From positions 1 to 64,000 of the forward strand of contig JAIYAM010000008.1 of NCBI GenBank assembly GCA_027489065.1: DNA of 64,000 nt, read 5' to 3'. Position numbers and translations under genes: made by a program. Source of the DNA: Erythrobacteraceae bacterium (GTDB lineage Bacteria; Pseudomonadota; Alphaproteobacteria; Sphingomonadales; Sphingomonadaceae). Below, piece by piece: positions 26,369-36,920 of the stretch; position 1 is the first letter of the stretch, and every line of letters starts with the position of its first letter. The notes beneath the pieces were generated by a model. The model ran no database searches, had not been told where the DNA came from, and was given only the letters and a program-made list of their open reading frames with translations.

Positions 26369-28027
26369 TCAGACGGCGAGCTTGCCCGAGCCCTTCTCGC
26401 TGGTGATACGCTTGGTCGCGGCGAGCCGGGTCGAACGCTGCTTCACCCCGGCCACGAAGCGGTATTCCGTCGCCACCCGCGCCGGGGTCAGTTCGACCAT
26501 CATGTAACCGCGCTGCGAAGTCTCGGCCCATTTGAGCTGGGAATTCTCGGCGATCAATGCGCCGGAGAGGTCCTGCGGCTTCATGAAGGTGAGGTAGCTT
26601 TCGAAGCCGGGCGAACTCACCGAATGGCCGCCGAATTCCACGCCCACCGGCTGACCTTCGTGAGCGAGATCGAAGGCCCAGGCATTGTGGCTGTCGCCCG
26701 CCAGCACCACGAGGTTGGCGTCGGCATTGAGGGCGGCCTCGAACACCCGCTCGCGCGCGGCGGGGTAGCCGTCCCACGAATCCATGCTCGAAGGCAGGCC
26801 AACCTGGCTCGCCGCGGCGGCTGCGACGAGACGCTGGCGCACGAAGTCCGGCAGCCCCGCTCCGGCGGCCTCGGCAAAGTTCTTCGGGGTCTTCAGGTTG
26901 CCCATCAGCACCTGCTGCACCAGCACCTGCCACTGGGTGCCCGTGGCGGCCGAGGCGGCGAGCCCTTGGGTAAGCCAGCTCTCCTGCGCTGTGCCGAGCA
27001 GCTGGCGATCGGCGTCGGCCCATTTACCGTCGCGGAACTCCGTCAGCGCCGCGTTCAGTGCCTGCGGATCGGTCTTGCCGGCCATCACCTCGGAAAGGTT
27101 GAACTGCTGTTCGCGTCCCTCCAGCCGCGTGTCGAGCTTGAACAGGGTGGCGAGGTCGCCGACCTGATAGGTGGTGTAGACCTCGTCAGCGACCGGCATC
27201 CACTCGCGGTAGGCGCGCTTTGCGGCAGCCTTGCGCACCTGCCAGTCGCCTTCGGTGGCGGATTGGTGGTTCTCGGCCCCGTCCTTCCAGCTGTCATTGG
27301 CGCTTTCGTGGTCGTCCCAGACGCTGATCATTGGGAGGACCTGATGGAGCCGCTGACAATCGGGATCGGCGCGGTAGGTGGCATAGCGCAGGCGGTAATC
27401 GGTGAGGGCGACGAGCTCGTTGGCGGGCGCGACGATGCGTTCGGGATTCGTCTGCGCCGCCGAGGGATAGATGCCCGGCGCATATTCGTAGAGATAGTCG
27501 CCGAGGTGCACCGCAAGGTCGCAGTCGTTCGCTTCTGCCGCGTGGCCATAGGCGTTGAACCAGCCGAAACCGAAGTTCGAGCAGGAGAACACAGCGAGGC
27601 GGAAGCCTGCGGTCGGCCCCTCCGGCAGGGTGCGGGTGCGACCCGTAGGCGAGGCCTCGCCGGTGGGCGCAAGGAAGCGGAAGAAGTACCAGCAATCGGG
27701 CGAAAGTCCGGTGGCGATGCCCTTGGCGCACCAGTCGCGGCTTGCCGAGGCGGTGACGCTGCCCTCGGCGACGGGACGGGTGAAGTCCTCGCTCTCGCTC
27801 ACCTGCCAGGTCAGCGCGGTATCGGCTTCGGCGACATAGCGGGTCCACAACAGCACGGACTTCGCCGCGGGCTCGCCGCTCGCGACGGCGTGGGTGAAGC
27901 CGGTGCCGAAACCTCGCGCGGCGGCAGGGCTCGCGGCGAGCGCGGCCCCTGCCCCGGCGAGGGCGAACAGGCTGCGGCGGGTAAGGGCGGTGGAAGCGGG
28001 CTGGCCCGCGGGTTCGGTCTTTATCAT
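26369..28027 (-). CDS. phoD: PhoD-like alkaline phosphatase, Tat-exported
   Basis: Periplasmic phosphodiesterase/phosphomonoesterase of 552 residues (PhoD family, calcium/iron dependent), which releases phosphate from organic esters. A Tat signal is visible: LTRRSLFALAGAGAALAASPAAA. A fibronectin-like PhoD N-terminal domain (HAVASGEPAAKSVLLWTRY) precedes the metallophosphatase domain with FSCSNFGFGWFNAYGH, DLAVHLGDYLYEY, PMISVWDDHESANDSW, LVVLAGDSHNAW and EFGGHSVSSPG. The ATG at 28027 places the twin arginine near the N-terminus. No Pho box was identified with confidence. Confidence 0.94.
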   Translation of the reverse strand: MIKTEPAGQPASTALTRRSLFALAGAGAALAASPAAARGFGTGFTHAVASGEPAAKSVLLWTRYVAEADTALTWQVSESEDFTRPVAEGSVTASASRDWCAKGIATGLSPDCWYFFRFLAPTGEASPTGRTRTLPEGPTAGFRLAVFSCSNFGFGWFNAYGHAAEANDCDLAVHLGDYLYEYAPGIYPSAAQTNPERIVAPANELVALTDYRLRYATYRADPDCQRLHQVLPMISVWDDHESANDSWKDGAENHQSATEGDWQVRKAAAKRAYREWMPVADEVYTTYQVGDLATLFKLDTRLEGREQQFNLSEVMAGKTDPQALNAALTEFRDGKWADADRQLLGTAQESWLTQGLAASAATGTQWQVLVQQVLMGNLKTPKNFAEAAGAGLPDFVRQRLVAAAAASQVGLPSSMDSWDGYPAARERVFEAALNADANLVVLAGDSHNAWAFDLAHEGQPVGVEFGGHSVSSPGFESYLTFMKPQDLSGALIAENSQLKWAETSQRGYMMVELTPARVATEYRFVAGVKQRSTRLAATKRITSEKGSGKLAV

Positions 28028-28107
28028 GGGCTGGCGCCTATCCCCCTCCGGTTGCGCTAACGTGACAATGCTTGCGCCGCGGGGTTCGCGCAAGGCATGA
28101 CGGTCCG

Positions 28108-28842
28108 ATGAGCGATATTCTCTACCACACCCTCTACGATGGCCGGCGCGTTGCCTTCCGCTACACGCACGGAACCGGCCCCTGCCTCGTGTTTCTCCCC
28201 GGCTACATGTCGGACATGAGCGGCAGCAAGGCGACCGCGCTGTTCGCCGAGGCGCAAGCTAAGGGCCGCGCCTGCCTCCTCCTCGACTATTCGGGCTGCG
28301 GGGCGAGTGACGGCGACTTCGCCGACGGGATGCTCTCGAAGTGGCGCGACGAGGTGCTGGCGCTGGTCGCGAGCTATGTCAGCGGGCCGGTGCTGCTGGT
28401 CGGCTCGTCGATGGGCGGGTGGCTGATGCTGCTGGTCGCCGAGCATCTGAAGCACCGGGTCGCGGGCCTCGTCGGCATCGCGCCTGCGCCCGATTTCACC
28501 CGGTGGGGTTACACCGAGGAACAGCGCGCGCGCCTCGGCGCCGGGGAGACCATCCTCGAACACAACCCCTATGGCCCCGAGGCGACCCCGACTCACCCCG
28601 CCTTCTTCGCCGACGCCGAGTGCCACCTGCGGCTCGAAAGCATGATCGACCTCGCCTGTCCGGTGCGCCTGATCCACGGCAAGGCAGACGCGGACGTGCC
28701 GTGGGACATCTCGCTTCGGCTCAAGGCCGCCCTGCGGTCGGACGACGTTCAGGTGACTCTGGTAGAGGATGGGGACCATCGCCTGTCGCGTGACAGCGAT
28801 ATCGAATGCCTGAAGGCCGTCGTGGCCGAGTTCTACGGATAG
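28108..28842 (+). CDS. ABHD10-like alpha/beta hydrolase
   Basis: Cytoplasmic serine hydrolase of 244 residues closely resembling mitochondrial ABHD10 thioesterase/esterase proteins, with the family segments LVFLPGYMSDMSGSKA, LLLDYSGCGASDGDF and LLVGSSMGGWLMLLVAEHL. The nucleophile is Ser101 in GSSMG; the acid and His are in HGKADADVPWD and EDGDHRLS. Acyl-protein thioesterase or acyl-glucuronide esterase activity is known for relatives; the bacterial substrate is unknown. First gene of an operon with the TPR gene (7-base gap). Confidence 0.92.
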   Translation: MSDILYHTLYDGRRVAFRYTHGTGPCLVFLPGYMSDMSGSKATALFAEAQAKGRACLLLDYSGCGASDGDFADGMLSKWRDEVLALVASYVSGPVLLVGSSMGGWLMLLVAEHLKHRVAGLVGIAPAPDFTRWGYTEEQRARLGAGETILEHNPYGPEATPTHPAFFADAECHLRLESMIDLACPVRLIHGKADADVPWDISLRLKAALRSDDVQVTLVEDGDHRLSRDSDIECLKAVVAEFYG

Positions 28843-28849
28843 AACCCTC

Positions 28850-29737
28850 ATGTCGCTGCTCCTCGCTCTCGCCATGCAAGTCGGCCCCAACCCCACGGCC
28901 GGGGGGATGGCGGGTGACGAACTCGTGCGCGATCGCCCGCCGCGGAGCGACGGGGCGGCGGCGAAGGACGCGGGCCTGACCAGCGCGTGGTTCGAATCCT
29001 GTCTCCAGCAGGTCGATGAGGACCCGGCGCGCGCGCATGCCATGGCCCAGATCCGCCGTTCCGAAACGAAGGGCGCCGACCGGGTGCTCGCCAATCTGTG
29101 CCTCGGCACCGCGGCGAGCCGGATGGGGCTGTGGGACGATGCCCGCGCCGCCTTCGTGGCTGCCCGCGCCGACACGCCCGAAGACGAGATCCGCGCCCGC
29201 TCGCGGTTCGCCGCGCTTGCCGGCAGTGCCGCGCTGGCCGGCGGTGACCCGACCGGCGCCGAGGAGCTCCTGACGCTGGCCGAGAGCGAGGCCCGCAGTG
29301 CCAAGGCCGCGACGCTCGAAGCCATTGCCGCCACCGACCGCGCCCGCGCGCTGGTCGCGCTGGGCCGCGGCGAGGAGGCGCTCCCCGTGCTCGAATCCGC
29401 CACCACCCTCGCCCCCGATCGCTCCGAAGGCTGGCTGCTCAAGGCCACCCTGCTGCGCCGTCTGGAAAAGCTTCCCGAGGCGCAGACCGCGATCGAGCGT
29501 GCCGCTAGCCTCGCCCCCAAGGACACCGACGTGGGCCTCGAGGCCGGGGTGATCGCGGTGCTGGCGGGCCGCGAGGATGCCGCAAGGGCGAGCTGGCGAT
29601 CGGTCATCGACCTCGCGCCCGGCAGTCCCGCTGCCACCACCGCCCGCAACTATCTTGCACAGCTCGGCGACACGACCGAAGCTGCCCCCCCGACCCCTCC
29701 CGCGCCGCAGCCGGCGCCACAGGAGCAGCCGCGATGA
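28850..29737 (+). CDS. tetratricopeptide-repeat protein
   Basis: Protein of 295 residues built from TPR-type helical hairpins, clearest from about residue 70 to 275 (ARALVALGRGEEALPVLESA, LLKATLLRRLEKLPEAQTAI, GVIAVLAGREDAARASWRSV). The N-terminus MSLLLALAMQVGP may be a weak signal sequence, and the tail is Pro/Gln-rich. TPR proteins are scaffolds; partners here are unknown. Sits between the ABHD10-like gene and an LLM oxidoreductase gene, whose start overlaps its stop by 4 bp. Confidence 0.88.
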   Translation: MSLLLALAMQVGPNPTAGGMAGDELVRDRPPRSDGAAAKDAGLTSAWFESCLQQVDEDPARAHAMAQIRRSETKGADRVLANLCLGTAASRMGLWDDARAAFVAARADTPEDEIRARSRFAALAGSAALAGGDPTGAEELLTLAESEARSAKAATLEAIAATDRARALVALGRGEEALPVLESATTLAPDRSEGWLLKATLLRRLEKLPEAQTAIERAASLAPKDTDVGLEAGVIAVLAGREDAARASWRSVIDLAPGSPAATTARNYLAQLGDTTEAAPPTPPAPQPAPQEQPR

Positions 29738-30729
29738 CCCGTTTCTCCGTTCTCGACCTGGTGCCCGTCCGCGAAGGCGGGACGCTCGCCGAAGCCTTCG
29801 CCGACACCGTCGACCTCGCCCGCGCCGCCGAACGCGCCGGGTGCGACCGCTTCTGGGTCGCCGAGCACCACGCGATGGATGGCATCGCGGGCGGCGCGAC
29901 CTCGGTCGTGCTCGCCCATATCGGCAACGCCACGAGCCGCATCCGCATCGGATCGGGCGGGATCATGCTGCCCAACCACACGCCGTTCCAGATCGCCGAA
30001 CAGTTCGGCACTCTGGATGCGCTGTTCCCCGGCCGCATCGACTTGGGGCTGGGCCGCGCCCCGGGCGCCGGGCCGGAGCTGCAACGGGCGCTGCGCAAGA
30101 ACCTCAACCAGGCCGCGGAATACTTCCCGCAGGACGTGGTCGAACTGCGCGCCTTGCTCACCGGGGAGTACGACCTGCCGATCAAGGCGACGCCGGGTTA
30201 CGGCGCCAAAGTCGAGCTGTGGATGCTCGGATCGAGCCTGTTCGGGGCGAGCCTCGCCGCCAAGCTCGGCCTGCCCTACGCCTTCGCCGCGCATTTCGCG
30301 CCCGACCACCTCGACGCGGCGCTCGCGGTCTATCGCCGCGACTTCCAGCCTTCCGAAGCGCTGGACCGCCCGCATGTGATGGTCGCGATGAACGTCTTCG
30401 CCGCCGAAACGCCAGCCGAGGCGCACCTGCTTGCTTCCAGCCAGCAGCAGAGCTACGTGCGGCTGCGCACCGGCCAGCCCGGCAAGCTCCCGCCGCCCAT
30501 CGAAGGCTACCTCGACACCCTGCCCGCCAGCGCGCAGGCGATGCTCGCGCATATCGGCCAGGCGGCCGCGGTCGGCACGCCCGCGCAGGTGCGCGAAGGC
30601 ATCACTGCCTTCGTGCAGCGCACCGGCGCGGACGAGATCATGCTGTGCGGCGCGACCTTTGACCCGGACGCACGGGTCCGCAGCCTCGAACTGACGATGG
30701 AAGCCTGTCAGACCGTCGCGGCGGCGTGA
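29734..30729 (+). CDS. LLM-class flavin-dependent oxidoreductase
   Basis: Bacterial luciferase-like monooxygenase family protein of 331 residues, YhbW-type. Typical segments are VWVAEHH-like RFWVAEHHAMDG, SRIRIGSGGIMLPNHTPFQIAEQFGTLD and FPGRIDLGLGRAPG, which build the flavin pocket. Substrate and partner reductase are unknown. The ATG overlaps the TPR gene stop (ATGA), giving a three-gene operon. It ends before a 127-base gap that leads to the glutamate dehydrogenase gene. Confidence 0.92.
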   Translation: MTRFSVLDLVPVREGGTLAEAFADTVDLARAAERAGCDRFWVAEHHAMDGIAGGATSVVLAHIGNATSRIRIGSGGIMLPNHTPFQIAEQFGTLDALFPGRIDLGLGRAPGAGPELQRALRKNLNQAAEYFPQDVVELRALLTGEYDLPIKATPGYGAKVELWMLGSSLFGASLAAKLGLPYAFAAHFAPDHLDAALAVYRRDFQPSEALDRPHVMVAMNVFAAETPAEAHLLASSQQQSYVRLRTGQPGKLPPPIEGYLDTLPASAQAMLAHIGQAAAVGTPAQVREGITAFVQRTGADEIMLCGATFDPDARVRSLELTMEACQTVAAA

Positions 30730-30856
30730 CATAAGCGACGATGCGGCTTGGCCCCGCAGGCAAAAGCGGGTAGTGCGAGAGACACGAATAGAACAACCCG
30801 GCACAACATAATTGCGCTCAAGCGCAGCCGGTCCGCAGGATGAGCAGGAGCCTTTC

Positions 30857-33800
30857 ATGGGGTCGAAGTCCGCCGCTGCCGCGCCGTCACGCGCGCTGAT
30901 CAAGGGTTTGCGCCTCCATCTGGAGGCCTCGCTGATCCCCGGCGACGCCGCCGCAGATGCCGCGACGATGAAGAGCGCGCTCGACGAGGCGGCCGCCTAC
31001 CTCCTCGCGGCCGCCGCGATCCGCGCCCCCGGCCAGTCGCTCGTCCAGCTCGAATCCGCAGGCGGCGAGCGGCGTCACCTGCGGATCGCCATCATCAACG
31101 ACGACAAGCCCTTCCTCGTCGATTCGCTCGCGGCGACGATCGCGGCGCAGGGGGTGGGTATCGACCTGCTGCTCCACCCGGTCGTGCCGGTCGAGCGTGA
31201 TGCCAAGGGCGCGATCACCGGCCTAGGCAAGACGGCCGCCGATCAGGCCCGCCGCGAATCGCTCATCTACATCGAGACCGAACGGGTCGACGCCCGCCAG
31301 CGCCGTGAACTGCTCGAGGCGCTGCAGACGACACTCGCCGATGTGCACGCCGCGGTCGCCGACTGGCCGCAGATGCAGACCGCCATCGCCGCTGATGCCG
31401 CGGCAGTCGGCGCGCTCGATGCGGAAAAGGGCGCGCTGCTCGCATGGCTGGGTGACGGGATGCTGACCCAGCTCGGCCACCTCACCCGCCGCCGCGACGG
31501 GAGCATTGCCGACCGGCTCGGCATCTGCCGCGCCTCGGCGAGCGACCTCCTCGCCGAGATCAGCTACGAGCGCGCTTTCGCGTGGTTCGATGACGAGGAG
31601 AAGGCGGGCACGCCCCGGCCACTGCTGGCGATCAAGTCCAACGTCCAGTCGCGGGTCCACCGGGCGAGTCCGCTCGACCTGTTCATCGTGCCGGTCCGCG
31701 AAGAAGGCAGGATCACCGCGCTTTCGATCCACGCCGGGCTGTGGACCAGCGCGGCGATGAACGAGCGGCCGCAGGAAGTGCCGGTGCTGCGCGCGATGGT
31801 GAACGACATCACCGACCGGCTCGGCTTCGACCGCCAAGGCCATAACGGCAAGGCGCTGGTGCACGCCTTCACCTCGCTGCCCAACGACTTGCTGACCGCC
31901 TTCGAACCGAGGCAGGTCGCTGACCTCGTCACCGCCAAGATGGCGCTGATCGATCGGCCGCGCCCGCGTGTCATCATGGCACGTGCGACGCTCGAACGGC
32001 ATGTCTACGCCTTTGTGTGGCTGCCGCGCGACCAGCTTTCGACCGAGGTGCGCTTGCAGATCCAGGCGATGCTGCTGCGTTCGCCCGGAGCGGTGCTGCT
32101 CGACTGGAGTCTTGCGGTCGAAAGCAGCACGCTGGCGATGCTGCGCTTCCTCGTCGATGTGCGCGGTTGCGACACGCTGCCCGACGATGCGGGGATCGAG
32201 GCGCAACTCGTCGATCTGCTGCGCGGCTGGAACGAGGCGGTCGCGACGCACCTTGCCGCATTCGAGGAGGAAGGCCGCGCCGCCGCGCTCGCCGCGCGCT
32301 ATGCGCCCGCTTTCCCGACCGGCTACCGCCTCAGCTACGGCCCGCAGGAAGCCGCCCGCGACATCGCCCGTCTGCGCACGCTGGCGCTCGGCGAGGGCGA
32401 GGGCGAGCGGGCAGAGCGCGTGGTGCGGCTCTATCGCCTGCCCGCCGATGGCCCGCAAACGCTGCGGCTCAAGGTCTACGTGCTCAAGGGCACGCTGGCG
32501 CTGTCCGACGCGGTCCCGGCGCTCGAGAATTTCGGCTTCCGGGTGCTGTCCGAGGTGCCGACTTTCCTCACCGATGCCTCGCTGGGCGCGATTGACGAGT
32601 TCCTGCTGGCCTTGCCTGCCGGACGCGATGCGGGCGCGCTGCTCGAACGCGCCGCGCTGATCGAGGACGCGCTCGCCGCGGTGCTGAATGCGGCGGCCGA
32701 GGATGATCCCTTCAACCGCCTGATCGCCGCTGCCGGGCTGGTCCCGCGCGAGGCGAACTGGATGCGCGCGATCTATCGTTATCTGCGCCAGACCGGGGTG
32801 AGCTTCACGATCACCACCGTGGTCGACGCGCTGGTCGCCGCGCCGCAGGTCACGCGGGCGATGATCGAGCTGTTCGAGGCGCGTCACGACCCGGCTTTCA
32901 AGGGCAACCGCGACGAAGCCATCGCTGCCGCCGGGGCCGCCTTCACCCGCGGGCTGGCCAAGGTCACCGCCATCAACGACGACCGTTTGCTCCGCCTCTA
33001 CCGCGCGGTGCTGGGCGCGGTGCTGCGCACCAACGCCTTCGCGCCGGCTGCTGCCGAGGCGCTCGCCTTCAAGCTGGATTCCAGCCTCGTGCCCGGCCTC
33101 CCCAAGCCGCTGCCGTGGCGCGAGATCTTCGTCTATTCGCGCCGGGTCGAAGGCATCCACCTGCGCGCGGGCGCGGTGGCGCGCGGGGGCTTGCGCTGGT
33201 CCGACCGGCGCGACGACTTCCGTACCGAGGTGCTCGGCCTGATGAAGGCGCAGCGCGTCAAGAACGCGGTAATCGTGCCGACGGGCGCCAAGGGCGGGTT
33301 CTATCCCAAGCAGCTCCCCAATCCCGCCCTCGACCGCGAGGGCTGGGCCGCCGAGGGCCGCGCGGCCTATGAGATCTTCATCCGCACGCTGCTGTCGGTG
33401 ACCGACAATATCGCGGGCGGCAAGGTCGTTCACCCCGACAGCGTGACCGTGCTCGACGGCGAGGACCCCTATTTCGTGGTCGCCGCCGACAAGGGTACCG
33501 CGACCTTCTCCGACATCGCCAACGGCATCGCGCAGAGCCGCGACTTCTGGCTCGACGACGCCTTCGCCAGCGGCGGCTCGAACGGCTACGACCACAAGGC
33601 GATGGGCATCACCGCGCGCGGCGCCTGGGTCTCGGTCCAGCGCCACTTCCGCGAGATGGGCATTGACGTGCAGACCGAGACGGTGACCGTCGCCGGCTGC
33701 GGCGACATGTCGGGCGACGTTTTCGGCAACGGCCTGCTGCTCTCGAAGGCGCTGAAGCTTGTCGCGGCCTTTGATCACCGCCACATCTTCATCGACCCGA

Positions 33801-35575
33801 CGCCCGATCCGATGAGCAGCTGGAAAGAGCGCAACCGGATGTTCGCGCTCCCCCGCTCGAGCTGGGACGATTACGACAAGTCGCTGATCTCCAAGGGTGG
33901 CGGCGTGTTCCCGCGCACTGCCAAGTCGATCAAGCTGTCGAAGCAGGCCCGCCAGGCACTCGGTCTCGACGCGAAGGAGATCGAGCCCGAAGCGCTGATC
34001 ACCGCGATCCTCAAGGCGCCGGTCGACCTGCTCTGGTTCGGCGGCATCGGCACCTATGTGAAGGCCCCGCAGGAGAACCATATCCAGGTCGGCGATCCGG
34101 CCAACGACAGCTTGCGCATCGACGGCACCGAGGTGCGCGCCAAGGTGATCGGGGAGGGCGCGAACCTTGGCGTGACGCAGGCGGGTCGCATTGCCTTTGC
34201 CCTGGGCGGAGGCCGCATCAACACCGACTTCATCGACAATTCCGCCGGGGTCGATTGCTCGGACAACGAGGTCAACATCAAGATCGCGCTCGCGGCGGCG
34301 ACCGCTTCGGGCAAGCTCAGCCCGAAGAAGCGCAACACGCTGCTCGCATCGATGACCGACGACGTCGCCGCGTTGGTGCTCGAGGACAACCGGTTGCAGG
34401 CGCTCGCGCTATCGATCGCCGAGAGCGGCGGCGCGGGGGCCACCCCGGCCTATGTGCGCCTGATCGAGCGATTGGAGGAAGTCAGCGACTTCGACCGCCG
34501 CACAGAAGGTCTCGCGGACGGCGAGGTGCTGACCCGCCGCGCGTCCGACGGCATGGGGCTGACCCGCCCCGAGCTCGCCGTGCTGCTGTCCTCGGCCAAG
34601 CTCGCCTTGCAGGAGGCGATCGAGCATAGCGACCTGCCCGACGATCCGGTGCTGGAAGACGTGCTGCTCGCGCGCTTCCCGGTAGCGATGCGCAAGACCT
34701 ATGCCGACGAAATTCGCGGCCACCGGCTGCGGCGCGAGATGATCGCGACGAGCCTCTCCAACCGCATCGTCAACCGCCTCGGCATGGTCCATCCCTTCGA
34801 GCTCGCCGAAGAAGAGGGTGTGGGCCTCGCCGAAGTCGCCGCGGCCTTCGTCGTCGCCGAGCGCCTGTTCGGGCTGGGAGCCCTGTGGCGCGATCTCGAG
34901 GTGGCCGAAATCCCCGAGGCCGCGCGCCTCGCGCTTTTCGACCGGCTCGCCGCCGCGGTCGGCAACCTGATGAGCGACGTGCTGCGCACCGCTGCCGGCA
35001 AGGTCGCTGCGGGCACCATGATCGAAGCGCTGCAGAAGGACGTCACGACGCTGGTCGCGGGCCGCGAGGAGCTGCTCACCGACGAACCGCGCGCGCGCTC
35101 GAAGGCGCTGCAGGCGAGCTTCGTCGCCCTCGGCGCGCACGAGGGGCTGGCAGGGCGCGTGGCGGCGTTGTTCGATTTCGATGGCGCGGTCGGCCTCGCG
35201 CAGGCGGCGCAGGCGACGGGGGTCGAGCCCTGCCTCCTTACCCACGCCTTCACCGATATCGGCACCCTGCTCGGCCTCGACTGGGCACAGGGGACGGCGG
35301 CCTACATGAGCCCTTCCGACGTCTGGGAGCGGCTGCTGGTTTCTGGCCTTGCGCGCGATATCCAGCAGATGCGCATCGAATTCCTGCGGCGGCAGATTGC
35401 GACCAAGACCGGCAAGGCCGACCCGCGCGGCGCGGTCGCCGATTGGGCGGAGCGCAACCGGCAGGGCGTCGCCCAGTTCCGCGCGATGATCGCCCGCGCG
35501 CAGGCCCGCCCGCCGGTCGGCGCGGCGATGCTCGCGCAGATCGCCAGCCAGGCGCGCAACTTGCTGGAGCGGTGA
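30857..35575 (+). CDS. gdhB: large NAD-specific glutamate dehydrogenase
   Basis: GDH-180-type enzyme of 1572 residues that oxidises glutamate to 2-oxoglutarate and ammonia with NAD, a catabolic and anaplerotic role. The N-terminal half carries ACT-like regulatory regions. The catalytic core starts near residue 750: GLRWSDRRDDFRTEVLGLMKAQ, VPTGAKGGFYPKQLP with the active-site lysine region, DKGTATFSDIAN, GDMSGDVFGNGLLLS, WFGGIGTYVKAP and EGANLGVTQAGRIAF. The start is supported by AGGAG 7 bases upstream. Family length is about 1,550-1,650, so it is complete. Confidence 0.95.
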   Translation: MGSKSAAAAPSRALIKGLRLHLEASLIPGDAAADAATMKSALDEAAAYLLAAAAIRAPGQSLVQLESAGGERRHLRIAIINDDKPFLVDSLAATIAAQGVGIDLLLHPVVPVERDAKGAITGLGKTAADQARRESLIYIETERVDARQRRELLEALQTTLADVHAAVADWPQMQTAIAADAAAVGALDAEKGALLAWLGDGMLTQLGHLTRRRDGSIADRLGICRASASDLLAEISYERAFAWFDDEEKAGTPRPLLAIKSNVQSRVHRASPLDLFIVPVREEGRITALSIHAGLWTSAAMNERPQEVPVLRAMVNDITDRLGFDRQGHNGKALVHAFTSLPNDLLTAFEPRQVADLVTAKMALIDRPRPRVIMARATLERHVYAFVWLPRDQLSTEVRLQIQAMLLRSPGAVLLDWSLAVESSTLAMLRFLVDVRGCDTLPDDAGIEAQLVDLLRGWNEAVATHLAAFEEEGRAAALAARYAPAFPTGYRLSYGPQEAARDIARLRTLALGEGEGERAERVVRLYRLPADGPQTLRLKVYVLKGTLALSDAVPALENFGFRVLSEVPTFLTDASLGAIDEFLLALPAGRDAGALLERAALIEDALAAVLNAAAEDDPFNRLIAAAGLVPREANWMRAIYRYLRQTGVSFTITTVVDALVAAPQVTRAMIELFEARHDPAFKGNRDEAIAAAGAAFTRGLAKVTAINDDRLLRLYRAVLGAVLRTNAFAPAAAEALAFKLDSSLVPGLPKPLPWREIFVYSRRVEGIHLRAGAVARGGLRWSDRRDDFRTEVLGLMKAQRVKNAVIVPTGAKGGFYPKQLPNPALDREGWAAEGRAAYEIFIRTLLSVTDNIAGGKVVHPDSVTVLDGEDPYFVVAADKGTATFSDIANGIAQSRDFWLDDAFASGGSNGYDHKAMGITARGAWVSVQRHFREMGIDVQTETVTVAGCGDMSGDVFGNGLLLSKALKLVAAFDHRHIFIDPTPDPMSSWKERNRMFALPRSSWDDYDKSLISKGGGVFPRTAKSIKLSKQARQALGLDAKEIEPEALITAILKAPVDLLWFGGIGTYVKAPQENHIQVGDPANDSLRIDGTEVRAKVIGEGANLGVTQAGRIAFALGGGRINTDFIDNSAGVDCSDNEVNIKIALAAATASGKLSPKKRNTLLASMTDDVAALVLEDNRLQALALSIAESGGAGATPAYVRLIERLEEVSDFDRRTEGLADGEVLTRRASDGMGLTRPELAVLLSSAKLALQEAIEHSDLPDDPVLEDVLLARFPVAMRKTYADEIRGHRLRREMIATSLSNRIVNRLGMVHPFELAEEEGVGLAEVAAAFVVAERLFGLGALWRDLEVAEIPEAARLALFDRLAAAVGNLMSDVLRTAAGKVAAGTMIEALQKDVTTLVAGREELLTDEPRARSKALQASFVALGAHEGLAGRVAALFDFDGAVGLAQAAQATGVEPCLLTHAFTDIGTLLGLDWAQGTAAYMSPSDVWERLLVSGLARDIQQMRIEFLRRQIATKTGKADPRGAVADWAERNRQGVAQFRAMIARAQARPPVGAAMLAQIASQARNLLER

Positions 35576-35663
35576 GTGGCGACTGCCAAACCGCTAGCTT
35601 GACCCCCCGGCCAATTGCGCCACATCAAGGGCCGAGGGTCAGCGCAAGGGCATAGCGACAAGA

Positions 35664-36920
35664 ATGACAGCCACCACGCAACAAGTCCCGACGCACGCGG
35701 ACGTCGTGATCGTCGGCACCGGCCACGGCGGGGCGCAGGCGGCAATCGCCTTGCGCCAGCACGGGTTCGAAGGCTCGATCCTGATGATCGGGCGCGACAA
35801 TGCGCCGCCCTACGAGCGCCCGCCGCTCTCCAAGGAATATCTCGCCGGCGACAAGGGCTTCGAGCGGATCATGATCCGGCCCGAGAAGTTCTGGGTGGAG
35901 AAGGATATCGCGCTGCGTCTGGGCGCGGCGGTAACCGCGATCGACGCTGCGGCGCACAGCCTGACCCTGAGCGACGGCGGGCAGGTGACCTATCGCAAGC
36001 TCATCTGGTCAGGCGGCGGCGATCCGCGCCGTTTGCCCGTGCCCGGAGCGGTGCTGCCCCAAGTGTTCTACGTGCGCGACAAGGCCGATGCCGACGCGAT
36101 GATGGCGTCGCTCTCCGACGGGGCCAAGCGCGCCGTGGTGATCGGCGGCGGCTATATCGGGCTCGAGGCGGCGGCCGTGCTGCGCAAGCTCGGCTGCGAG
36201 GTCGTGCTGGTCGAAATGCTCCCCCGCCTGCTTGCGCGGGTGGCGGGGGAAGAGCTCTCCGACTTCTACGCCGAGGAGCACCGCCGCCAGGGCGTGGACG
36301 TGCGGCTCGGCACGGGGGTCCATTCGGTGCTCGGCGAGACGGCGGGACGGGTGACCGGCGTAAGGCTCGATTCGGGCGAGGAAGTGGCCTGCGACATGGT
36401 GATTGTCGGCATCGGGGTGGTGCCCGCGGTCGCGCCCTTGATCGCGGCCGGGGCGGCTGGCTCCAACGGGGTCGATGTCGATTTCTGCTGCCGCACCACA
36501 CTTGATGACGTCTATGCCATCGGCGACTGCGCCGCTCACGCCAACGACTTTGCAGACGGCGCGGTGATCCGGCTCGAATCCGTGCAGAACGCGCATGACA
36601 TGGCGAACACCGTTGCCCGCGCGATCATGGGCGAGAAGGAAGCCTACCATGCGCTGCCGTGGTTCTGGTCGAACCAGTATGATCTGAAGCTCCAGACGGC
36701 CGGCCTAAGCCTCGGTTTCGATGCCACCGTGCTGCGCGGCGATCCGGCCACGCGGAAGTTCACCGTCGTCTACCTGAAGGGCGGGGTGCCGATCGCCTTC
36801 GACTGCGTCGGGACGATGAAGGACTATGTGCAGGCGCGAAAGCTGCTGGAGAGCAAGGTGGGGCGGATCGATCCGGCGCTGCTGGCCGATCCGGACGTGC
36901 CGCTCAAGGACCTCATGTAA
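35664..36920 (+). CDS. NAD(P)H ferredoxin/rubredoxin-type reductase
   Basis: FAD-dependent reductase of 418 residues, of the putidaredoxin/rubredoxin reductase class that feeds electrons through a ferredoxin to P450s or dioxygenases. Two Rossmann motifs are present: [17 protein letters not shown] (FAD) and [17 protein letters not shown] (NADH). [23 protein letters not shown] and [10 protein letters not shown] are typical family blocks. No ferredoxin lies beside it. It is a candidate partner for the two P450s in this window. Its 3' end overlaps the convergent queG gene by 8 bases. Confidence 0.92.
   Translation: MTATTQQVPTHADVVIVGTGHGGAQAAIALRQHGFEGSILMIGRDNAPPYERPPLSKEYLAGDKGFERIMIRPEKFWVEKDIALRLGAAVTAIDAAAHSLTLSDGGQVTYRKLIWSGGGDPRRLPVPGAVLPQVFYVRDKADADAMMASLSDGAKRAVVIGGGYIGLEAAAVLRKLGCEVVLVEMLPRLLARVAGEELSDFYAEEHRRQGVDVRLGTGVHSVLGETAGRVTGVRLDSGEEVACDMVIVGIGVVPAVAPLIAAGAAGSNGVDVDFCCRTTLDDVYAIGDCAAHANDFADGAVIRLESVQNAHDMANTVARAIMGEKEAYHALPWFWSNQYDLKLQTAGLSLGFDATVLRGDPATRKFTVVYLKGGVPIAFDCVGTMKDYVQARKLLESKVGRIDPALLADPDVPLKDLM

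Noticed and set aside
31223..34081. 952-codon reading frame antisense to the glutamate dehydrogenase gene
   Set aside because: A GC-rich shadow frame: composition is Arg/Gly/Ala/His-rich, no family resemblance, and the sense strand encodes a well-conserved enzyme throughout.
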